Part shown: positions 23,031-35,904 of the stretch, one piece after another
Position numbering within the stretch: position 1 is the stretch's first letter
Layout: every line of letters begins with the position of its first letter
NCBI GenBank assembly: GCA_003508835.1
Contig: PUFA01000551.1
Span: 62,001-126,000, forward strand
Length of the DNA: 64,000 nt
DNA from: Eonycteris spelaea
Lineage: Eukaryota; Chordata; Mammalia; Chiroptera; Pteropodidae
Direction: 5' to 3'
Program-made: the position numbers and the translations under genes
The notes under the pieces: model-generated
What the model was told of the DNA's origin: nothing
Seen by the model: the letters and a program-made list of their open reading frames with translations, nothing else
Database searches by the model: none

Positions 23031-26000
23031 AAATTTTAATTTATGAATTCCAGTCAAGATGGCAGAGTAGGAAAATGCTGTGCTCACCTCCTCCCACAGC
23101 CACATTAAAATTACAACTAAATTATAGCATATCACCTGGAGAACCAGCTGAACACTAGATGAATAGAACTCCCATAACTAAGGATATAAAGAAGAAGCAA
23201 AGTGAGAATGGTAGGAGGGGCAAAGACATAAAATGGCTGGTCCCATACCCACATGTGGTGGTTGAGAATTAGAAGAGATAGCTCAGCTGTGGAGGTCTCC
23301 CCTGAAGGGAAAAGGGTCCCAGCCCCACACTAGGTTCCCCAGCCCAAGGCCCCATTACCGGGTAGAGGAGTCCCCACAATATCTGGATATGAAAATCAGA
23401 AGGGATTCTGCTCAAGTGACACAGAGGGCTGCCGGAAGCCCAGATGTCCTCTTAAAAGGCCCACATACAGATTCACTCACTCACAAACACTCAATCTAGC
23501 TTCCGTGAAGGGATAGTAGCTTGAAAGGTGCCAATGACATACAGGGAGAAACTGAATTGTGTGGCTTTAGGGTGAGGGCTGCAGGGGAGGCTGACATTTT
23601 CATGTGTTGAGCACCTCCCACACATAGCCCCCAAGAATAGGCAGGTGCCCCACAGGATGCCTACTATATAAGGCCACTCTACCAAGACCACGAAACATAA
23701 CAGCTCTACCTAATATGTAGGAATAAACACGGGAATCAGCAAAAATGAGAAAACAAAGAAATAATTCCCAAATGAAAGAACAAGACAAAATTCTAGAAAA
23801 AGAACTAAGTGAAATGCTCAATGACCTTAGGGGAAGAATAGATGAACTCAATGAGAACTTCAACAAAGAGATAGTAAACATAAAAAATGACACACGAACC
23901 ATAAAAAAGGGACGAAAATGAAGAATAAAATAACCGAAATGAAGAATTCACTAGAAGGAATGGACAGCAGAATAAATTAAACAGAGAATCAAGTCAGCGA
24001 TTTAGAAGACAAGGTAGCAGAAAACATCCAATCTGAAGAGCAACGAGAAAAAAAAATTTTTTAAATGGTGATAGTTTAAGGGATTTTTGAGACAACATGA
24101 AGTGCAACAACATTCACAGCATAAGGGCACCAGAAGGAGAAGACAGAGATCAAGGGACTGAGAACATATTTGAAGACATAATGACGGAAAACTCCCCTAA
24201 CCTGGTGAAAGAAATAGACATACATGCCCAGGAAGTTCAGAGAGCCCCAAACAAGAGGAACCCAAAGAGGTTCATGTCAGAACACATAATAATTAAAATT
24301 CAAAGATAATTTATGCAAGGGAACTGAAAAAAACTGGGGTAGAAATACTTATATCTGACAAAATAGACTTTAAAACGAAGGCTGTGACAAGAGAAAAGAA
24401 GGACGTTTCATAAAGACAAAAAGATCTATCCAGCGAGAGACTATAACTCTTGCAAATATTTATGAATCCTACATAGGAGCATGTAAATATTTAAAGTAAA
24501 ATATTGACAGAAATGAAGAGAGAGATTGACAGTGATAGTCATAGTAGGGGACTTTAACACCCTATTGACATCAATGGGTAGATCATCTAGATAGAAAATC
24601 AACAAGGAAACAGTAGCCTTAAATGACACATCAGAGCTGATGGACTTAATTGATATTTTTAAAACATTTCACCCCAAAGCAACAGAATATATATTTTTTT
24701 CAAGTGCACATGGAAAGTTTTCCAGGATAGACCACATGTTAGGCCACAAAATAAGTCTCAGTAAATTTAAGAAGATTGAGATCAAATCAAGTATCCTTTC
24801 CTATTAGAATGGTACGAAACTAGGAATCAGTTACATGACAAAAACTGAAAAATGCACAAACACATGGAGAATAAATAACATGCTACTAAGCAAGGGACAG
24901 GTTAACAATGAGATCAAAGAAGAAAACAAAAAGATACTTTAAGGAAAAACACACACACACACACACACACACAATGACCCAAGATCTATGGGACCCAGGA
25001 AAACAGTCTTAAGAGGGAAATTCATAGCATTATAGGTTTACCTCAAGAGACAAGAAAAATATCAAATAAAATATAACTTTTAGAAGGAAGGAAATAATAA
25101 AGATCAGAGCAAATTTAAAAGAAATAGAGTCAAAAAAAATTAAAAATATCAATGAAACCCAGAGCTGGTTTTTTGAAAAGATAAACAAAATCGATAAACC
25201 TTTAATCAGACTATTCCCAATCAACAAGAAAAAAAAGGCACAGATAAATAAAATCAGAAGTGAAAGAGAAGTGACAACTGACACCACAGAAATACAAAGG
25301 ATTACAAGGGAATACTACAATTATATGCCAACAAATTGGATAACCTGAAAGAAATACATAAATTCCTAGAAATATACAATATTCCAAGACTGAGTTAAGA
25401 GGAAACAGAAAATATGAACAGACAAACCTACTAATGAAATCAAATCAATAATCAAAAAACTCTCAACAACAAAAAAAATATCCAAAATTTTATAAAAAGC
25501 TCATATAACTCAATACCAAAACAAAACAAAACAAAACAAAACAACAACAAAAAAACAAATGATCTAACTAAAAAAATGGGCAGAGAACCTGAATAGGCAT
25601 TTCTCAGAAGAGGATATACAGTGGCAAATAGACATATGCAAAGATGCTCAAGATCACTAATCATCAGCAAAATGCAAATTAAAACCACAATGAGCTAACA
25701 CCTCACAGCTTTCAGAATATAAATCAATGATCAAATTTTGGTGAGAATGTGGGAGAAAAGAACCCTGTGCACTTATGGTGGGATTGCAAATTGGTATAGC
25801 CAGTATGGAATATAGTAAAGAAGTTCCTCAAAAAAATTAAAAATAGAACCACCATATGTCCCAGCAATTCCACCTCTGGGTATTTATTCACAGAAATTCA
25901 AACAGTGACTTGAAAATCATATGCATCTCTATGTCATTGCAGCATTATTTACAATAGCCAAGATACGGAGGCAAGCTGGGTGTCCATCGATAGATAAATA

Positions 26001-26507
26001 GATAAAGAAGAGGTGGTACATATATATAATGGAGTATTACTCACCCATAAAAAATGAAATCTTGCCATGTGCAACAACATAGATGAACCCAGAGGGGTAT
26101 TATGCTAAGTGAAATAAGTCAAAGTCAAATACCACATGATTTTGCTTATATGTGGAATCTTAAAAATTCAATAAATGAACAAAACAAAACAGAAAAAGAC
26201 TCACAAAGAGAACAAACTAATAGTTGACAAATGAGAGGGGGTTTATGGGGCTGGGTGAAAAAGAGACTAAGAAGTACAAATTGGCAATTACAAAATATAT
26301 CATGGGGATGTAGTCAATAATATTGTAATATAGTCAATGGCATTGTAATAACTATGTATGGTGTCAGGGAGGACCTAAACTTATCAGGGGATCACCTCAC
26401 AAGTTATATAAATGTCTAAATGCTTTGCTGTATACCTCAAACTAAAATAATATTAAATATCAACTGTAATTGAAAAATAAAAATAATTGAAAAAAATTTT
26501 AATTTGT
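23031..26507 (+). mobile_element. LINE-1, sense, 5' and 3' ends present but internally deleted, inside Tigger B
   Basis: Flanked by a 14-bp target duplication with one mismatch (AAATTTTAATTTAT at 23031-23044, AAATTTTAATTTGT at 26494-26507). It begins with 'gaattccagtcaagatggcagagtagg' and ends with the 3' UTR and an A-rich tail. At about 3.45 kb it is half the length of a complete L1. ORF1 stops abruptly near 24305 and resumes within ORF2 ('acttatatctgacaaaatagac'). A second loss lies around 25400-25560, before 'aggcatttctcagaagagg'. A (CA)n tract lies at 24951-24973. It carries no intact ORF. Confidence 0.9.
25519..25560. repeat. (ACAAA)n tract inside L1
   Basis: Six or more AAAAC units followed by AACAAC and an A-run. 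It coincides with a region where ORF2 sequence is missing from the surrounding L1. Confidence 0.9.
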
Positions 26508-26895
26508 ACATTAGGCACAATAAAAAAATTAACAATAACTAATAATAAAATAGAACATTTATAATAATGTACTCTAATAAAAGTTATGTGAATGTGACTT
26601 TTCTCTCAAAATATCTGATAAACAAGATGGCTACTAAGTGACAAATGGATGGGTGTCGTGCAAGATTTCATTACACTACTTAGAAAGGTGTACAGTTTAA
26701 AACTTATGAATTGTTTATTTGTGGAATTTCCATATAATATTTTTGGGCCACGGTTGACCTCAGATAACTGAAACTGCAGAAAGCAAAATCACAGATAAAG
26801 AGGGACTCTGTATAGGGAAAAAATATACGGTTCAGTACTAGCTGCAGTTTCAGGTATCCCCTGTGTATTTGGAGATACTACCGGACTAGCAGTCA

Positions 26896-27913
26896 GTGCT
26901 TGATATGATTTTAGGTGGTGAACCACAAAATAAGGTTATTTCAATCTTCTCATTTAATGCAAGAAGATAGTTTATGTATCTTTAACTCCTCCTTAACATT
27001 TGCTAATCAATCTTTTCAAGGTTGTAAGAGGATATCTCAGGCATTGAAGATTCCAGTTCCAGGCCAAAAAACCTATCTGTGATCTCTCTGACTCAACCAT
27101 AGGCAATAACAAGGTCCCTCTTATGCCTCCTGGGAAAAGCTGCCCTCTGGCACCAAACTTGGTGCACAGGCAGTGTACTGCAATTTCCTTGCGGGTGTTC
27201 TATTACAGGACTCAGTGATCACTCCCCATGCTCATATGCATATCTGCTTTCCTGTCCCAGGCACTTCCATTTGGAGACCTTCTGGGGGAGTTACCTTGCC
27301 AGTCCTTCTTCTTTCTCTTCTCATTACCCCTCCCCTGGCCTAAGGGTCCAAAAAGATACAGGAGCCTTGAGATGATTCCTGCCTCTGTGTTGCGTCCACT
27401 CAACCCCCAGCGCTCTTTGGTGGGTAAAATGGAACACCGAACACCATGGAGCTAGTGTCTCTTTTTCTCTTTGCTTGTACATAAAAAAAGACTCAATTGT
27501 TACTTTTAGTTTGGCTCCCTGTCCTGTTTGTTCAACAGAGTAGAGGTGGCAAGCAAGTAACACAGTTTGAAATGAATAATATCATTTTATTCTTAATTGT
27601 ATTATGTTTACCTCAACCCATTACCTTTGTTGTGGCAAATGGCACAGGGTTTCTGTTTCAAATATAAAATGTCCTCCCTAAGTGAATTTATTTAAAGGAA
27701 AAAAGTGAGTTACTTACTTGGAAATATTAAGTACAAAGTGAATAAAGTAAGGTATTGGGGGTAAGCACATATACTGAAAAGAGTGACTTAGTTTGGGGAA
27801 AACTGGTGTAACTCAATGCTTCTAAAGAATTATTTGGCCTTCAAAGGGAATGGTGACCAAAACACTTATGCTATATGCATATGTCTGTTGAACAGTGGTA
27901 AGAGCACACTTAC
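26896..27913. other. GXYLT2 intron; possible LTR-like segment
   Basis: Intron sequence between the terminal exon and the exon at 27914. Around 27080-27560 a GC-richer block ends with 'tctctttgcttgtacataaaaaaagactcaattg' and 'ggctccctgtcctg', reminiscent of the polyadenylation region of a retroviral LTR. I cannot place it in a family. The open frames here are short and unsupported. Confidence 0.35.
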
Positions 27914-28086
27914 ATCCCGTATAGCTTCATAGAGTGCTTTGAAAGTTGGCTGCTTATCATCATGGTAGACACCTCGGTTTCCATGCAGAACAGACACACC
28001 TTCAAGCTCAGCCTCTTTGCAGTTGCTTCCATACATGCAGTGATCAGGACGATAGTTCCACTGGCAGGGGAACACATAGAGACACT
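27914..28086 (-). CDS. GXYLT2: GXYLT2 internal exon (probably coding exon 6)
   Basis: This 173-nt exon completes a split Glu codon and then encodes 57 residues, from [16 protein letters not shown] to LYEAIRD. It holds [14 protein letters not shown], the conserved histidine/glycine-rich C-terminal motif of the GXYLT catalytic domain. Several cysteines (FPCQW, DHC, SNC) are typical of the luminal domain. The acceptor is ACCACCAG (AG at 28088-28087). The donor is GTAAGT from 27913, after a complete Asp codon, so the next exon starts in phase 0. No stop or indel is seen. Confidence 0.94.
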
Positions 28087-28319
28087 CTGGTGGTGACAAG
28101 AGAAAGATGTGTCCACAGTCAGTACCAGCTCTCCTCTGTATGCTTGTTGATTAAACCAAAGTTTCCATAAACTGCACAGCACACATAATTTAAATGCATG
28201 AGTGTGATTGTGACTCATAGACCAAATTTCACTACATGTGTAAAGATTCTGATTACAGGAATTGAAGTGGTACACAATAGTGGTGTTGTAGGTTTCACTC
28301 CCCATATAACATCATGGAC

Positions 28320-28545
28320 AAGGAGCAAACAAGGCAGCTGGGTCTGAATCCCAACTCGCTCACTCAAATACAGTGAAGCCTGGGTCCAGTGATTCAACTT
28401 CCCTGTGCTTCAGTTTCCTCATCTGTAAGATGGGAACAGCAGGACCTCCTTCTTATTTTGATGATTAAACTTACACATACACACACACACATACACAAAA
28501 TGTTTAGCAAAGTGCTAAGCCACAGTGGTGGTCAATAGCGTTAGT
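28320..28545 (+). mobile_element. MIR SINE, sense
   Basis: Contains 'agctgggtctgaatcccaactcg', 'cttccctgtgcttcagtttcctcatctgtaagatgggaa' and 'atgattaaac', the MIR core and 3' region. An (AC)n stretch lies within it near 28470-28495. Confidence 0.85.
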
Positions 28546-28804
28546 AGCTATAATCGACTCTTTGGAAAGGTTTTGTGAAATAGACAAATCCAAAAATAGA
28601 AGTCAAAATGGAAGCAAAGATTCCTCTTAGGAATTAAAAACCAACCAACAAACAAAAAGCAAAACAAAGAAACAAAAAACTACAACAGCAAAGGGAAAAA
28701 GTCCCCCCCCAAAAAAAATCTAAGCCAAAAGAAGTCCCTATGTCAAGGTTACTATATATACTATGGGTGAGCATATGCATTCACATACTTTTGTATGTTT
28801 GCAT

Positions 28805-29017
28805 CTCTAATCCAGTGGTCTTAGCAAGGGGCAATATTACCCCCTTCCTCTGGGGCCATTTGGCGATGTTTGGAGGGAGACATTGGTTGTCATACATGAG
28901 AGAGGCTGCTACTAATATCTGGTGGGTCGAAAACAGGGATTCTCCAAACATCTCACAATGAACAGGAGAGTCCCTACATTAGAAATAGTACCGAGGTCAA
29001 GAAACTCTGTTGTAATC
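28805..29017. mobile_element. MER5A-type hAT-Charlie element
   Basis: Runs from CAGTGGTC at 28813 to AGAAACTCTG at 29009. It contains 'ggggccatttggcgatgtttggaggg', 'ttggttgtcatac' and 'ctaatatctggtgggtcga', and has imperfect 8-bp target duplications (CTCTAATC and TTGTAATC). Confidence 0.85.
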
Positions 29018-29960
29018 CTGTAGAACTCAAAAACTTTGTTCTTAGTGACTAGGATTATATAATTAGCAATAAATTCATGATCCCCTAGCTTCCTGGCTCC
29101 TCAGCTTGATGCCTTCAAGGGCAAGGGCTAAAGGAATATGGATCAAAACTCTTTGTGAATGTGGTTAAGGATCATGGGAAAGAAAGGCCCCATGTTAGAG
29201 CACAGGATTAGAGCAAATCAATTACCATTGTCAGAAAAGCAACTTAAAGATGTGCTTGTTGGTTGGGTTGACAGCATCCCCTTCTCACAAAAAGGACCAC
29301 TGATTAGAGTACTTACAGAAAGCTTCAAGGTAGAAAGCAAAGGATGAAGAGATCATCACACCTCCCCTTTGGCAGACTGAGTATAGTATTTCTTCTACTC
29401 AATATTTACATGTAACAGTGACATCCAGGCATCCTCCATCAAATCCCTAATTGTTTACAACACACTATGAGATTTTCTTTTTCTTTGGATAACTTCATCT
29501 TACAATGCATTATGTTTCTCTTACTTGCATTCACCTCCACACTCGCACATACATAATCCATAGTTGGGACAGAGTAGTGGTCATCTTGAAGTCACTTTAT
29601 CTAGATTTGAATCAAATGCCATATGATTTCACTATTAGACTTTTCTGCACTTTAGTGCAGAGGGTGGGTGTAAGGATTATGAGTGACAATACCTAAAAAT
29701 ACTTTTGTGCTTTTTTGCTGTACTTACCCCAGCCCAATTGTTTCCTTTTGTAACCCAATGCATTGTCCTAAAACCCATCTCTGTTTTTGTAAATACACAG
29801 ATCAATTGTATCAACAAATATTTATTGAGTGCCTGTTATGTGTACAATTCCTGCTTTCATGGACTTTAGGATGGGCAATGAAAATTTTTACTTTTTCCTA
29901 CTGAAAAAGGAAACCCTTTCTCTCTTTGCAGCCTCCTTAGAGGCCCGAGGCCCGTGAGGG
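29018..29960. other. GXYLT2 intron sequence, no recognised feature
   Basis: No exon, RNA gene or confident repeat seen. Short open frames are at chance level. Confidence 0.4.
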
Positions 29961-29964
29961 CACT

Positions 29965-30435
29965 CTAAGGCAGAAGGTGAAATAGAAAGGCTTTGGAATC
30001 AGACTGACATAGGTTCGAAGTTGGCTTCTATCATCTCCTAGGTCTGTAACCTTTGATTTTCTGAAACCCTTGACCTCAATTTAGAAGCAGTAAAGAGAAG
30101 CTGAATTATCCTGGTTTTAATCACAGCTTTACCATGTGTTAGCTGTGAACTAATAACAGAGTGGCTAATAGAGCAAGCTCTGGAGTTAATCTGCTGTGTT
30201 TGAATACAGAATTCTACTGCTAGTTATAAGAACTCAAGCAAAATCATAATTTTTCAGGGCCTTGGTTTCATCATCTGTAAAAGCAGGAAGAATTGTAACT
30301 ATCACTACATAATAGGATTTCAGTGAGTATTAAATGAGTTCATATATATATATATATACATATATATATGTACTTGGAACAGTGCCTGCCACAGAGGCAC
30401 ACAGTAAATGTAAGCTGTAATAATAACTATTGTCA
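29965..30435 (+). mobile_element. Two MIR SINE fragments, sense
   Basis: The first (29965-30070) contains 'ctttggaatcagactgacataggttcgaagttgg'. The second (30135-30435) contains 'gagcaagctctggagttaatctg', 'ggccttggtttcatcatctgtaaaa' and 'ggaacagtgcctgccacag'. A (TA)n expansion at 30344-30369 interrupts the second. Confidence 0.75.
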
Positions 30436-30544
30436 TTGTTATTGTTATAACAAGAACTATTGCATTAGGTTGCTAAAAGGATAAAACAAAATAACTTGAA
30501 TGAGCCTAGCATAGTTCCTGATACATAGTACACTGGTGATAAGT

Positions 30545-33020
30545 GTATTTTTAAAATAATTTTTTATTTTTCAATTACACTATGCATACTAATATATTAG
30601 TTTCAGGTATACAACATGGTGATTAGACATTTATATAACCTACAAAGTGACCGCCTTGATAAATCTAGTACCCATCTGACACCATACATAGTTATTACAA
30701 TTTTATTGATGATATTCTTTATGCTATACTTTATATTTCCATGACTATTTTGTAACTACCAATTTGTACTTCTTAATCCCTTCACTTTTTTCACCTAGCT
30801 CCCCAACACCCCACCCATCTGACAATCCTCAAAATGTTCTGTATATCTATGAGTTTGTTTCGGTCTTGTTTGTTTATTTTGTTCTTTAGATTCCACAGTA
30901 AGTGAAATCATATGGCATTTGTCTTTCTTTGTCTGACTTACTCCACTCAGCACAATACCCTCTGGGTTCATTTTGTTGTTGCAGATGGCAAGATTTCACT
31001 TTTATGGGTGAGTAATATTCCATTGTATATATGTACACCTTTTCTTTATCCAGTTATCTATTGATGGACACCCAGCTTGGCTCCATATCTTGGCTATTGT
31101 AAATAATGCTGCAATGAGCACAGGGATTCACATGTCCCTTTGAAGCAGTGTTTTCAGTTTGTTTGGATAAATACACAGAAGTAGGATTATTGGATCCTTC
31201 TTGTTTCTTGTGATAGCCTTTGTTTTAAAGTTTATTTTATCTGATATAAGTATTGCTACCCTAGCTTTTTTGTTGTTTGTTTCCATTTTCATGAAATATC
31301 TTTTTTCATCCCTTTACTTTGAATCTGTGTGTGTCTTTCCATCTGCAGTGAGTCTCTTGTAGGCAGTGTATGCAAGGGTCTTGTTTTCTTATCCATTCAG
31401 TCACTCTATCTTTGGACTGGAGCACTTAATCCATTTACATTTAAAGTAATTGTTGATAAATATGTAGTTATTTCCATTTCATTATTCCTATTTTAAATCC
31501 TTTTTCTTCTTCTTTAAGAAGTCCTGATAACATTTCTTGTAACACTGGTTTGGTGTTGATGAACTCCTTTACCTTTTTCTTGTATGGGACGCTCTTTACC
31601 CATCCTTCCATTCTAAAAGATAGTCTTGCTACATAATCTTGGGTGTAGGTCCTTGCATTTCATCACTTTGAATATTCTCTGCCAATCTTTGTAGCATGCA
31701 AAGTTTCTGCTGAGAAATCAGCTGACAGTCTTATAGGAGCACCCTTGTAGGTAACTAACTGCTTTTCTCTTGCTGCTTTTAAGATTCTCTCTTTGTCTTT
31801 AACCTTTGGCATCTGAATTATAATGTGTCTTAGTGTGAGCCTCTTTGAGTTCATCTTGTTTGAGATTCTCTGAGCTTCCGGGCTTGCATGTCTATTTCCT
31901 TCACCAGGTTAGGGGAGTTTTCCGTCATTACGTCTTCAAATATGTTCTCAATCCCTTGGTCTTTCTCGTTTCCTTTTGATATCCCTATAATGAGAACGAT
32001 GATATACTTGATTCTGTCTCAGAATCCCTTTAAATTACCCTCATTTTTTAGTGTTCTTTTTTCTTGTTGCTGTCTGTTTGGTGTTTTCTGCCATTTTAAC
32101 TCCTAAATCACTGATGTGATCCTCTGCTTCATCTAATCCATTGTTGATTTCCTCTAAGGTACTCTTTATTTCAGTTATTGTAGACTTCATTTATGATTAG
32201 TTCTTTTTTATGTTTTCTATCTCCATTTTTGTATTTTCTCTCTCTCTGTTAAAATTCTCACTGAGTTCATCTACTCTTCCTCTAAGTTCATTGAGCATCC
32301 TTATAATAAGTGTTTTGAACTCTGCATCTGTTAGCTTGCTCATCTCCATTTTGTTTAGTTCTTTTTCTGGAGCTGTGTCCTGTTCTTTCACTTGGGACAT
32401 GTTTCTTTGTCTTTCCATTTTGGATGCTTCCTGGGTTTGTTTCTATGTGCTAGGTAGGGTTCCTATGTCTGCCAGTCTTAGTAGAGTGGCCTTATGTAGT
32501 AGGCATCCTGTGGGGCCAAGTGATACAGTCTTCCCTGGTCACCTTAGCCAAGTGCTCCAGGCATGTCCCTTGTATGGGTTGTGTGTACCCTCCTGTTGTA
32601 GTTGGGCCTTGGTTTCTGTTTGTATATCAGTGGATGGGACTGACCCTCAGGCTGATTGGTCGTGAGGACTGGCCAGTGAGGGGCTGATCCTGTGGAGCAG
32701 AACTGGCTTTAGCAGGACTCTTGTGCTTGCCCAGTCTGCCCTGTGGGTGTGTCATCCTTTGGCTACAGCCCAAATGGTGCTCCAGCTTCATCAGGAGCCA
32801 GCCACCTGGTATGCTGGCCCCAGGGTCTCCTGGGAGGGGCCCCGTTGCAGTGCAAGGCAAGCCATAGCCTGTGCTGGACCAGGGACACCCTGGAAGAATC
32901 ACCAAGCAATCAAAGATGGCTGCCGCCTGCCCTGGGCTTGGAGGTGCCTTGAGAGCTGTAAATTGCAAATTGAGGATTGTTGCTGCTGCTGTGCCATCCT
33001 TGGGGCTACTTAGCAAGAGG
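30545..33020 (-). mobile_element. LINE-1 deletion derivative, antisense
   Basis: From left to right: reversed tail and 3' UTR (30545-31000), a short ORF2 C-terminal piece (31000-31195), an abrupt join at about 31193-31203 to the endonuclease region (31205-31560), ORF1 (about 31600-32420; for example PKVKDKERILKAA on the minus strand) and a GC-rich 5' UTR to about 33020. Most of ORF2, including reverse transcriptase, is absent. The same join is found at 62003 in another copy. The 151-codon plus-strand frame at 32210-32665 is antisense to ORF1. Confidence 0.85.
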
Positions 33021-33029
33021 TATGGGGCA

Positions 33030-33072
33030 TGCATATATATATGTATATATTATATATATGTGTGTGTGTGTA

Positions 33073-33111
<39 letters not shown>

Positions 33112-33126
33112 TATATATATATCAGC
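33030..33126. repeat. (TA)n/(TG)n compound microsatellite
   Basis: Alternating TA, TATG and TG units; the longest pure part is (TG)n at about 33078-33110. Sits at the 5' edge of the antisense L1. Confidence 0.95.
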
Positions 33127-33434
33127 TGATAAACATGCAGACTGGACCAATGATGGTTATTTGGCACATGATCGCTATTTTAAAATGGATCTATTTTAAG
33201 CAAGATTATCAAGGGTGTCGAAATCTGATGTTTGAAATGATAGCATGATGAAACACTCAGGTTATTTTTCTCCTTTTGAGAAAATAATACAGTGAATGGT
33301 TTAAAATTCCAAATTCCTTAAGTCTCAAACTATTGCAATTATATTAAAACATTTTTTTCAAGTTAACCTCTCTTCAAACTCTGGGTCTTGGCTAGTTTTC
33401 TCTCCATTTTATATTGATAATGAAGCTCCTCATT

Positions 33435-33720
33435 ACAGAGAACAAATTGATAGTTGTCAGATTGGAGAGAGGCTAGGTGAAAAAAATGAATGGATTAAGA
33501 AGCACAAATTAGCAGTGTGAAATAGTCATGGGGATATAAAGTACAGTGTTGGGAATATACTCAAAATATTTTAATAACTATGTATGGTGTCAGGTGGGTA
33601 CTAGACTTATTGGGGTGATTACTCTGTAAGTTATATAAATGTCTAACCACTATGTTGTACACCTGCAACAATATAATATTATATGTCAACTGTAATTTAA
33701 AAAATAAATAAAATAAAATA
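33435..33720 (+). mobile_element. LINE-1 3' end, sense, severely 5'-truncated
   Basis: Starts near 'cagagaacaaattgatagttg', carries 'aactatgtatggtgtcagg' and 'gttatataaatgtctaaccactatgttgtacacctg', and ends in an A-rich tail at about 33720. Same 3' UTR type as the L1 at 23045-26493. Confidence 0.85.
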
Positions 33721-34084
33721 TAAAAGCTAATCATTAACTGGTAGTCTTTGGGTTTGAAATCCCTTCATGATCTCTTCAAGAATCTACATTTATTTCCAGA
33801 GCCTCCTAACTACTTGCAGAGAACTGTATGAATTGACTTCTCTCTTATACTTCTGATTTTTTCATACTCTTGAGTTCTCTCAGATTATTTAATAGGTTAT
33901 AGCTGATTATTTTAAGTTCACAGTGAAACTGCCTTTCTACTCACTTACCACACTGTATCAACAGAACAAAGGCTATTTGATTGCATTATTAATATTTTAT
34001 GTTGTTTCTTTAATTTTGTTAATGTCTCATTCCAGAACTGAGCTTTCCCAGTCTCTTCTTCCTTCTTCCAGAATACACCTTGTT

Positions 34085-34390
34085 TCAGAAAAGGGCAATT
34101 AATTCTTCAAAGAAAATTTACTTTCCTGATCACACAATCTAAAGCCCTCCTCTCCCTCCAGCTTTGATAGTCTCCTTTTCATCCCCTTGTTTCCTTCGTA
34201 GCATTTTTTACAATTTGTGATTTTGAACAGCTAGTTGTTATTCTTTGGAAGGCTACTTCTTCCAATAAAAGGTAGGTTTCATTAAAACAGGCACTTTGTC
34301 TATTCTGTCTGTTGTCATATCCCCAGTGCCTAACCCTGTGTCTGGCACACAGTAGATGCTCAAAAAAAAATCTGCTGAATGAAGGAGTGA
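34085..34390 (+). mobile_element. LINE L2 fragment, sense
   Basis: Ends with 'ctgtctgttgtcatatccccagtgcctaaccctgtgtctggcacacagtagatgctc', the standard L2 3' end, after 'aaaacaggcactttgtctattc'. Confidence 0.75.
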
Positions 34391-35900
34391 ACAAAACCTT
34401 ATACCTTCCTCTACTACCTGTATCTTTTTCCTTTCTCCTCCTTTCTCTTCCTACTTTTTTCTCTCTTTCACTTTCCTTGCTGTAGTCTTTCTCGTCCATC
34501 TACTTTCCTCTTTCACTCCATTCTCTTAATTACTTTAATTCGACCAACACTTCTGAAAACCAACACCATTTAAAGCACTAACCCTTGCACTGTGAAAGAC
34601 ATAAAGTAGATACAACCCCTTCCCACAAGAACCCTACAATCTGTATTCTTGCATTTTATATCAGAGCTTATGAACTTCCCAGATTCCCAAAGCAATGATT
34701 TATTTCCAGTTTCCAAAAATAGTCCTAATACCAAATAATTGGGCCTGTCAATCACCAGAACACACTCATAACTGCCAGACTCGGTGCTTTTGGTGGGTGA
34801 GTATACAGTGTAGTCACACCCTTAAGTGCAGAGCTCCAACGATCACTGGCAGTATGAGCACAGGCCCTGATGGGGCCACTGAAAAGGCATGTTCCATGTG
34901 ACTGCATCCTATTCCATGTGGCCCCAGCAAACCCCTTACTCCATAGTATCACATTCAACTTATGGACAATCTATGTAAATCCCATGGGCATTTTAGCTTT
35001 TCCCTCTCCCTATGAGCAGAACCCTACTACTTCTCCTCTGGCTGAATGCCCTGCCTTATATCTACATTTAGTGGTTTCATTTCCTTCCCTTCACATAGCC
35101 CATTTTACTCAAAATTTCCTCAAAGTAGGTACAGACATAGGTGGTCATGTTTGAGAGAGGAAAATGCCAAATGAATTTGCTCCTCTTGCCCCTGATGATC
35201 CTTTCGAGAGAGGTCTCCCTGCCCAAGGAGAACTAATTCAGAGTTAGGCTGGAAATCAATTCACAGGCCAAATCTCTCTCTCTCTCCCTCTCTCCCTTTA
35301 AGAATTTGAATTAGGAAACATAAGAAATCTATCAGCATTGGTATGGGTTTGTAAGACTGTTCAACACAATCTCAGGATTGGGCCAAGTGCAAACAGAATA
35401 CTGTCTAAGAAGAAAATGAATCAGATGGGCATGGAGAGAAGCATGACAGAGACCATGAGGGACGAAGAAATCTGCTTTGGTCCTTAGCATTTTCCCAAGC
35501 TGATTCTCATGAGGCCTGGCACGATTTGATCCATATGTTCATGAGACTGTACCCAGATCTTTAATTAGCTGGCCTGACTGAAGTTTTGTTCTTGCAATCT
35601 AAAGGCATTAACCCAAGCACTCTTTCTACATAGGCTCTCTTTTGGCCCTTGTCTAATATATCCTTTCTATAGAATTCTGCTCTTAAAATCACTGTACAGA
35701 TAGATGCAAGCTCATTCTTCTACCCCTTGAAGAAACTGCTTTAGCTCACTTGCAAGGAAATGTCCTGTAGACTGGCCTACCTACATGCCCTCCATGGGCT
35801 TCAGCTGTCCCCCTTTCAGTCAGCCTATTACCCAGCGCTGCAGTTACCTACTCACAGGCATGTGCTATCTAATTATAGCAAGACTTTTAAGACATTTTTT
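34391..35900. other. GXYLT2 intron, no confident feature
   Basis: Contains a short pyrimidine-rich CTCTCT tract (35273-35297) and possibly a weak antisense L2 or MIR trace around 34535-34640. Nothing else recognised; open frames are short. Confidence 0.4.
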
Positions 35901-35904
35901 AAGC

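Larger units (their letters stand above)
22893..26812. mobile_element. Tigger-type DNA transposon B, inserted in A and split by an L1
   Basis: Starts at 22895 with CGTAGTCTCCCCTTAT and ends at 26810 with GAGGGACTCTG, imperfect inverted termini of a Tigger element. TA dinucleotides at 22893-22894 and 26811-26812 are the target duplication. Internal parts are 22895-23044 and 26494-26810. The removed middle is an L1 with its own target duplication. The element is about 470 bp when the L1 is ignored. Confidence 0.8.
22510..26895. mobile_element. Tigger-type DNA transposon A (outer element of a three-level nest)
   Basis: Left part 22510-22892 and right part about 26813-26895 belong to one Tigger-family (TcMar) element. 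The left reads 'ggtttcagttacatgcagtcaattacagcctgaaaatatta' and continues to 'aataaaactttataataggtatgta'. The right resumes with 'gggaaaaaatatacggttcagtactagctgcagtttcagg'. Tigger B sits between them with a TA duplication. The element is non-autonomous and its outer ends are eroded. Confidence 0.75.

Noticed and set aside
27080..27560. A retroviral LTR in the last large intron
   Set aside because: Only a vague polyadenylation-region resemblance, with no boundaries or target duplication; recorded as uncertain.
32210..32665. 151-codon plus-strand frame
   Set aside because: Antisense to L1 ORF1 and 5' UTR.
32627..33034. 135-codon minus-strand, proline-rich frame
   Set aside because: GC-rich L1 5' UTR; no conserved protein recognised.
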